Of a DNA stretch of 7,925 bases, positions 1 to 5,076 are shown in pieces. Each line of letters begins with the position of its first letter. Within the stretch, counting starts at the first letter, position 1. The stretch is from Alistipes sp. (GTDB lineage Bacteria > Bacteroidota > Bacteroidia > Bacteroidales > Rikenellaceae). Location: the NCBI GenBank assembly GCA_022511355.1, contig JAFLRS010000081.1:1-7925 (forward strand). Reading direction: 5' to 3'. Under the pieces are notes generated by a model. It was given only the letters and a program-made list of their open reading frames with translations, had not been told where the DNA came from and searched no databases. The translations under genes and the position numbers were made by a program.

Positions 1-1002
1 TCAGAACAGATACTTCTCGACCTTCACCTTTTGGAACAACTGCATGATTTCGTTCCAAGCCTCTTCGCCGAGCGTTGTGCCCACCACTTCGATGACCTTT
101 CCGGCCGTAATGGCGCCTATCGTTCCGCACTGACGCAGCGAGAGTCCGTTGCAGAGCCCCGCCATGAAGCCCGCGGCGTAAAAATCGCCCGCTCCCGTCG
201 TATCGACGCGCTTCGCCGCCGCCATGATGCCCGCGTGCAGCACCTCGTCACCTCGTTTTATGAGTGCCCCGCGCGTGCCTATCTTCACCACCGCCAGCTC
301 GCACATCGACGATATGTATTGCAGCGCATTCACCGGCTCCGCTTCGTCGGTAAAGGCTTTGGCTTCGTCCTCGTTGGCGAAAATTATGTCTACATATCGG
401 TCCACCAGATTGCGCAGAAACTCCTTGTTTTCGGCCACGACGTTGTAGCTCGCCAAGTCGAGAGCCACCTTCAGACCCTGCTCTTTGGCGCGCTTCACGA
501 CACCGGTGATGAGATCTCTGTTCTGAACGAGGTAACCTTCGATGTAGAGAGCGTCATAACCCTTGAAAACGCTCGACGGTACATCTTCGGAACTCAGTTC
601 GAGAGCCGCTCCCAAATGGGTTATCATGGTGCGTTCTCCGTCGGGCGAAATCAGCGACACGCATTTGCCCGAACGTTCGCGGCCCTGCGAAATGAAAGGT
701 TCGATGCCGTTGTTGTCGAGCGCCTGTTTGAAGAATTCGCCTGTTTTGTCGGGTCCGACCTTGCCGATGAATCCCACATCGCATCCCAATCGGGCCATGG
801 CGCGTATGGTGTTGCCTGCCGAGCCGCCGAGCGACAGATAGTAGGGCAGACCGGCCACCGATTTGGATATCGCCGTCTGGAGGCGGGCATCGACCAGATG
901 CATCGAGCCTTTGGGCAGTTCGTAAAGATTCAATACATCGTCGGTGCGCAGATTGACAAGCATATCGGTGAGCGCATTGCCGATTCCTAATACACGTTTC
1001 AT
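1..1002 (-). CDS. PfkB-family kinase, adenosine kinase-like
   Basis: A complete 333-residue cytoplasmic kinase of the ribokinase/PfkB superfamily, which transfers phosphate from ATP to a sugar or nucleoside hydroxyl. The start is ATG at 1002-1000 and the stop TGA sits on the first three bases of the window. Visible family marks are an N-terminal GIGNALTD strand (residues 6-13), the first PfkB signature around GGSAGNTIRAMARLG (59-73), FANEDEA (208-214), and the second signature DTTGAGDFYAAGF (267-279) with the anion-hole glycines and catalytic Asp273. The opening GIGNALTD, the LPKGSM segment (29-34) and the GERTM segment (122-126) resemble the adenosine-kinase branch more than ribokinase or fructokinase; this is recalled family knowledge, so the exact substrate is inferred. 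It begins 24 bases after the peptidase stop, with no promoter box or Shine-Dalgarno visible in between, so it is probably read through from the peptidase gene. Its own terminator would lie outside the window. Confidence 0.93.
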   Translation of the reverse strand: MKRVLGIGNALTDMLVNLRTDDVLNLYELPKGSMHLVDARLQTAISKSVAGLPYYLSLGGSAGNTIRAMARLGCDVGFIGKVGPDKTGEFFKQALDNNGIEPFISQGRERSGKCVSLISPDGERTMITHLGAALELSSEDVPSSVFKGYDALYIEGYLVQNRDLITGVVKRAKEQGLKVALDLASYNVVAENKEFLRNLVDRYVDIIFANEDEAKAFTDEAEPVNALQYISSMCELAVVKIGTRGALIKRGDEVLHAGIMAAAKRVDTTGAGDFYAAGFMAGLCNGLSLRQCGTIGAITAGKVIEVVGTTLGEEAWNEIMQLFQKVKVEKYLF

Positions 1003-1026
1003 ATCAAGTTTGGGTCTTTGGTTTCG

Positions 1027-3561
1027 TTACCAGTGGCGTTCGGGGTAGAGTTCGTTCCACCATTCGGGCCGTTCCTGCAGCCAGCGTGCGAACCACGCCA
1101 TTATGGTATTTTGCCACAATTCGCGTTTGGGGTAGTCGGAGATGAAGTGATTTTCGCCCTCGACGGTTACGAACTCCACCGTGCGTCCCAGAAGCTTCAG
1201 TGCATTGAACAGCTGAATGCTTTCGCCTATGGGGACGTTGGTGTCGGCCGAACCGTGAAGCAGCAGCAGCGGAGTATTTATTTTGTCGGCATTGAACAGC
1301 GCGCCCTGTTTGGTGAACAGATCGGGATTCGACCACGGATAGCTGTCGGCTGCGGCGACGCTGTTGTAGGAGTAGCCCCAGTAACCCTCGCCCCAGTAGC
1401 TGGTGACGTTGCTTATGCCTGCGTGCGAGGCTGCGGCTGCGAATATATCGGTTCGGGTTTGCAGATACATGGTCATAAAACCGCCGTAGGAGGCTCCGAG
1501 ACAACCTATGCGTGCATCGTCCACGAAGGGATGTTCTTCGCAGAATTTGAGGGTTCCTTCGATGATGTCGTCGGCGGTGCGTTGTCCCCATGCGTTGACG
1601 TGTCGGGCCGAGAACTCCTGACCGTAGCCTATGGCGCCGCTGGGCTGTATGACGTAGACCACATAGTCGCGCGAAGCGAAGAGTTGAGGTGCGTAGGGCG
1701 ACGAAATGGAGCGTGTGGTGGGAGTGGTGCCGCCGTAGTAGTATACGATGAGCGGGTATTTGCGCTGCGGGTCGAATTGCGGAGGCAGACATACCGAACC
1801 TTCGATGAGGGTGCCGTCGGAGGCGGTGAAGTTCCACGGCTGCATCTCTCCGAATTCTATGTCGTCGAAAGTTTCGGCCATGGGGTCGGCTATCAGAGTC
1901 GAACGTTGTTTTTTGGCGTCGTAGAGATAGGCTGCTCCGCGTCGGGTGTTTCCGCCGCCTGTGTAAACGGCGATTTCGGGTGCTTTGGCGGCGACGGAGA
2001 ACTGCGAAATGACATCGGCCTCGAGGGGGAGGAGTTCGAAGGTCATTTTGTCGGGGTCGCAGCGGTAGATGTGCTGACAATCCTTGTCGGTGGTTTCGAA
2101 ATAGATTCGACGGTCGGTGCGGTTCCAGAATGCGCGTCCTATCGAGGGGTCGAAGTCGCGCGTGAGCGGCGTTGCCGAACGATCGTTGCGGTCGAGGATA
2201 AAGGCTTGAACGTCGTAGTCGTTGGCTATGGGATGTTCGCCGCAGTTTTTGCCCGCGCCGTTGAAGGCTTCGGGCGAACCGAGTACGAGGATGCGGTTGT
2301 TGTCGGGGGCATAGAGTGCGCGGTTGATGAAGGGGTCATCGGCGACGAGGGTGTCGGTTTTCCGTGTCGGGAGGTCTATTTCGAAGAGTGTCGAGCTTCT
2401 GAAGGGCCGTTTGGTGATTTCGGTTCGGGAGGAGATGCAGAGCAGACGCTTGCCGTCGTGCGAAATCTCCTGAAGCGATACGCTTTGATGTCCGAATGTA
2501 AGACGTTCGAGCGTACCCGACTGCAGGTCGTAAAGCGAGAGATGCGTTCGGTTTCGGGAGTTGGGTATGCGGTCGTCGGGTGTTATGAGCCTGTTGAGGG
2601 GTCCTTTGTCGGTTTTGCCGGCATCGACGGTGTGGAATATGAGGAACGATTCGTCGGGCGACCATGTGAAGCGGCCGTCGGGGAGCGATTTTTTGATTAC
2701 GGTTTCGACTCCTGAAGCGGGGTCGAGAGTTACGAGGTCGCGTCCTCCGGCGGATTTGACGGTGTACCACAATTTTTCGGATTCGGGCATCCAGGCGGCG
2801 GAGGGGATTCTGTGGAGTATGGTTTTGCCGCTTTTGAGTTCGATGACTTCGGAGTTGGAGGCCGAACCCGATTCATATTTGTCGGTGCGGGTTATGAGCA
2901 GATATTTGCCGGCTGGCGAGAGAGAAACGTGACTTATTCGCGGACCGTATTCGGTATGCTGCAGAGCGAGTCGTTTTTTCATGTCGGGGTCGGCGATGCA
3001 GAGTGCATTCCGGAACTCTTTGTCGGGAACGACTTCGCATTTGAACAGGGGTTGTGCGGGGTCGTCGGCCGCCGACATTATTTTAACGGCTATTTCGTAA
3101 TCTTTTTGAGGTTCGAGTTTGAGTTTGGCGGTGAGCGGTTTGGCTTTTGAGAGCGAGTCTTCGACCGAATTTTTTACGGCTTGAGATTTTCCGTCGATAA
3201 GTAGTTCGGCGCGGCAGTTGGCTGTGATTTTGAGTTCGCCTTTCATGAATCGGTCGGCTCGCAGACGTGTTCGCAGACGATATATTGTTATATTGTCTGC
3301 GGGTTTTTCGAGAGTGAAGCATCCTGCGGAGTCGGGGGATAGCAGCCGGTCCCGATTTGCGGGGTGTGTATCGAGTTCGAGTCGTGTTTTGAGCAGATTT
3401 TCGAGGGAGAAGTGTTGTCCGTTGAAATCGATGCTGTCTTTGGGTTGCAGTGGTGTGCGGAGTGTGACAGGCTCTGCGCTCCGCAGTGAGGTAAAGGATT
3501 GAGCTGCGCCGTCGGCACATATAAGCATAAGAAGAGTGACGACGATTGAAAAATGTTTCAT
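1027..3561 (-). CDS. Secreted S9-family serine peptidase (prolyl oligopeptidase family)
   Basis: An 844-residue exported peptidase that cleaves peptides outside the cytoplasm, in the periplasm or at the surface. Residues 1-20 are a signal peptide (MKHF, hydrophobic core, then GAAQ, with cleavage probably near residue 20). Cys15 is preceded by Ile, so a lipobox is unlikely. Residues about 22-185 form an extra N-terminal region rich in predicted strands. Residues about 200-570 look like the S9 beta-propeller, with repeated blade-type segments such as LSPAGKYLL (214-222), WSPDESFLIF (300-309) and ISHDGKRLL (366-374). Residues about 580-830 are the alpha/beta-hydrolase domain with Ser691 in GASYGGF, Asp773 in GSADTNVP and His805 in ENHF, so the triad is intact. 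I chose the ATG at 3561: the longer in-frame start at 3642 lies inside the upstream terminator and upstream of the promoter box, and would bury the signal peptide. No DPP-IV-type Glu-Glu pair was recognised, so cleavage specificity is open. The kinase gene follows after 24 bases. Confidence 0.93.
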   Translation of the reverse strand: MKHFSIVVTLLMLICADGAAQSFTSLRSAEPVTLRTPLQPKDSIDFNGQHFSLENLLKTRLELDTHPANRDRLLSPDSAGCFTLEKPADNITIYRLRTRLRADRFMKGELKITANCRAELLIDGKSQAVKNSVEDSLSKAKPLTAKLKLEPQKDYEIAVKIMSAADDPAQPLFKCEVVPDKEFRNALCIADPDMKKRLALQHTEYGPRISHVSLSPAGKYLLITRTDKYESGSASNSEVIELKSGKTILHRIPSAAWMPESEKLWYTVKSAGGRDLVTLDPASGVETVIKKSLPDGRFTWSPDESFLIFHTVDAGKTDKGPLNRLITPDDRIPNSRNRTHLSLYDLQSGTLERLTFGHQSVSLQEISHDGKRLLCISSRTEITKRPFRSSTLFEIDLPTRKTDTLVADDPFINRALYAPDNNRILVLGSPEAFNGAGKNCGEHPIANDYDVQAFILDRNDRSATPLTRDFDPSIGRAFWNRTDRRIYFETTDKDCQHIYRCDPDKMTFELLPLEADVISQFSVAAKAPEIAVYTGGGNTRRGAAYLYDAKKQRSTLIADPMAETFDDIEFGEMQPWNFTASDGTLIEGSVCLPPQFDPQRKYPLIVYYYGGTTPTTRSISSPYAPQLFASRDYVVYVIQPSGAIGYGQEFSARHVNAWGQRTADDIIEGTLKFCEEHPFVDDARIGCLGASYGGFMTMYLQTRTDIFAAAASHAGISNVTSYWGEGYWGYSYNSVAAADSYPWSNPDLFTKQGALFNADKINTPLLLLHGSADTNVPIGESIQLFNALKLLGRTVEFVTVEGENHFISDYPKRELWQNTIMAWFARWLQERPEWWNELYPERHW

Positions 3562-3585
3562 GAGCCGTTGTAGGTTTTTAACGGT

Positions 3586-3593
3586 CAAAGATA
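3586..3593 (-). promoter_or_regulatory. Bacteroidota -7 promoter box for the peptidase gene
   Basis: On the minus strand this reads TATCTTTG, an exact match to the Bacteroidota sigma-ABfr -7 consensus TAnnTTTG. It lies between the susCD terminator and the peptidase ATG, which predicts a start of transcription near 3579-3581 and a leader of about 20 bases. The -33 element (consensus TTTG) is poor: the best-placed four bases, ATGG at 3618-3615, match only two of four with a 21-base spacer. The position, exactly where a new transcription unit is expected, is the main support. Confidence 0.62.
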
Positions 3594-3625
3594 GCAAATA
3601 TTTTTGAAAGCGTGCCATGATGCGG

Positions 3626-3660
3626 AAAAAAGAGTCCCGCATCTCGGGATGCGGGACTCT
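3626..3660 (-). terminator. Rho-independent terminator of the susCD unit
   Basis: A perfect 13-bp inverted repeat (3631-3643 paired with 3648-3660) with a four-base loop (3644-3647). On the minus strand it is followed directly by a T-run (3630-3626). It starts 24 bases after the SusD-like stop codon. Read on the plus strand the hairpin is followed by TCGGTATT rather than a T-run, so it should work in the minus direction only, ending transcription of the receptor pair before the peptidase promoter. Confidence 0.93.
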
Positions 3661-3684
3661 TCGGTATTGCTGACGGCAGACGAA

Positions 3685-5055
3685 TCAGTATCCGGGATTC
3701 TGAACCAGCAGACCGCCTGCAATGTAAAGCTCTTCGATAGGAATAGGCAGCACCGTGCGGTAGTCGGTGTAGTCGAAGCTTCCCGACGAACGTTTGTTGC
3801 GCCAGCAGTCGAATGCCATGTGATTCTCGCCGAACAACTCTTTGCGTCGCTCGTTGAGAATGTCGTCGAGCGTCACGGTCGCCACCTCCGAATAATCTTC
3901 GATGCGGTTTTCGCGGAGAGTGTTGATGTATTCGGCAGCATCCGTAGCGGAACCCGATTGCAATGCCGCTTCCGCAGCTATCAGATATATCTCCGACAGA
4001 CGCATGATTTTGATGTTGTTGGTGTACATGGGCGTGCTCGCTCCGATATTGCCGGGATATTTGAGCGGATAATAGCCCGGATTGCCGCCCGAGGACGAGG
4101 TGAGACTCTTCACCAAATCTTTGCGGACATCCTTGTCATCGGCCGATATGAATGCGTAGAACTCATCCGTCATGGCGCACTCGGCATATCCGTTGGGATT
4201 CATGTAGTATCCCGGTGCATAACGCTGTGCGTTGTAGTCATCGGTCTGCAAAATCTCGAACATCATTTCGGAGGTTTCGGGCGAACCCCATACCGACGCG
4301 TACTCTTCGAGCGAATAGAGCGAATAGGGGCTGTTCTCTATAATCTCTTTGCAGTCCTCCAAAGCCTTTTCATATTTTCCCCAGTAGAGATATGCTCTGG
4401 CACGCATTCCGAGAGCCGACCAGTAATTGATATGTCCGAGGTTGGGATATTCGAAATACGGGTCTTCGGTTTCGATGGCGGTGGTCAGGTCATCGACAAT
4501 CTGCTTGTAGGTATCTTCGAGCGAGGCACGCGCTCCGCGATAATCGATTTCGAAAACACGGTCCGAAAGGACGATTCCCATCGTGTTGCTGCTTCCCGAT
4601 GTGGGGATCGGCGCAAACAATCGTGCCAGTTCGAAATGAAGCCAGCCGCGAAGTGCATAAAGTTCGGCTATATAGAATTCCGCATCGGGGTCATCGATGT
4701 GTACCGCACTCTCCAAAGCCACGTTCACGTTGGCCAGAGCCACGTACAGATAGTAGTAAAAACTGTATGAATCGCTTGCCGTAATCTGACCTTTTGCCAC
4801 GCGCGAAGCTATCTGCGAAGAGGTTCCGATTTGTCTCGTGTCGCCGCTTTTCAGGTCGGCGTATATGGCTGCTTCAGAAGCGAGCGTGCCGCTGTCTCCG
4901 TATGATGCTATGTAGTAGATTCCGTTTACGGCCGTATCGAGGTCGTCAACCGTAGTAATGCCGCCGGCCGGTATCTGAGTCGTGGGCTCCTGTTCGAGGA
5001 AGTCGCATGATGTAACCATAAGCGACAGCCCTATCATATAAAATATCTTTTTCAT
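3685..5055 (-). CDS. SusD/RagB-family outer-membrane nutrient-binding lipoprotein
   Basis: A 456-residue surface lipoprotein that forms the lid on its SusC partner and captures substrate outside the cell. The signal peptide (MKKIFYMIGLSLMVTSC) ends in a lipobox, VTS then Cys17, followed by DFLEQEPT, the usual start of a mature SusD protein. Family segments appear in order: a TPR-like helix ALRGWLHFELARLF (134-147), a second helical pair ALGMRARAYLYWGKYEKAL (214-232), IMRLSEIYLIAAEAAL (350-365), the ILNERRKELFGENHMAFDCWR region (399-419) and the C-terminal LPIPIEEL (436-443) ending in QNPGY. It is somewhat shorter than many SusD proteins (roughly 500 or more residues). The ATG at 5055-5053 has no Shine-Dalgarno; the 21-base gap to the SusC stop contains an A-rich run on the coding strand (5070-5065), as is common in this phylum. 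The ligand cannot be deduced from sequence alone. Transcription ends at the hairpin 24 bases downstream. Confidence 0.96.
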   Translation of the reverse strand: MKKIFYMIGLSLMVTSCDFLEQEPTTQIPAGGITTVDDLDTAVNGIYYIASYGDSGTLASEAAIYADLKSGDTRQIGTSSQIASRVAKGQITASDSYSFYYYLYVALANVNVALESAVHIDDPDAEFYIAELYALRGWLHFELARLFAPIPTSGSSNTMGIVLSDRVFEIDYRGARASLEDTYKQIVDDLTTAIETEDPYFEYPNLGHINYWSALGMRARAYLYWGKYEKALEDCKEIIENSPYSLYSLEEYASVWGSPETSEMMFEILQTDDYNAQRYAPGYYMNPNGYAECAMTDEFYAFISADDKDVRKDLVKSLTSSSGGNPGYYPLKYPGNIGASTPMYTNNIKIMRLSEIYLIAAEAALQSGSATDAAEYINTLRENRIEDYSEVATVTLDDILNERRKELFGENHMAFDCWRNKRSSGSFDYTDYRTVLPIPIEELYIAGGLLVQNPGY

Positions 5056-5076
5056 CTTGTAGTGTTTTTTGTTCGG

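Noticed and set aside
31..990. Plus-strand open frame of 319 codons opposite the kinase
   Set aside because: Antisense to a clearly recognised PfkB kinase; the translation is Arg/His-rich and lacks domain signatures.
1004..2080. Minus-strand open frame of 358 codons within the peptidase gene
   Set aside because: A different frame of the same strand, strongly Arg/Pro/His-rich and without hydrophobic-core structure; it overlaps the catalytic domain of the real gene.
1018..2715. Plus-strand open frame of 565 codons opposite the peptidase
   Set aside because: It is fully antisense to a gene with an intact catalytic triad, its translation shows no recognisable domain, and it has no start context. 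It is a shadow frame of a low-stop coding sequence.
3565..3584. Five-base inverted repeat (CCGTT/AACGG) in the peptidase leader
   Set aside because: Only five pairs around a ten-base loop; expected by chance and overlapping the predicted transcription start, so not supported as an operator or attenuator.
3631..3660. Inverted repeat as a bidirectional terminator, mobile-element end or attachment site
   Set aside because: A T-run follows on the minus strand only, no transposase or target duplication is present, and a unidirectional terminator explains it completely.
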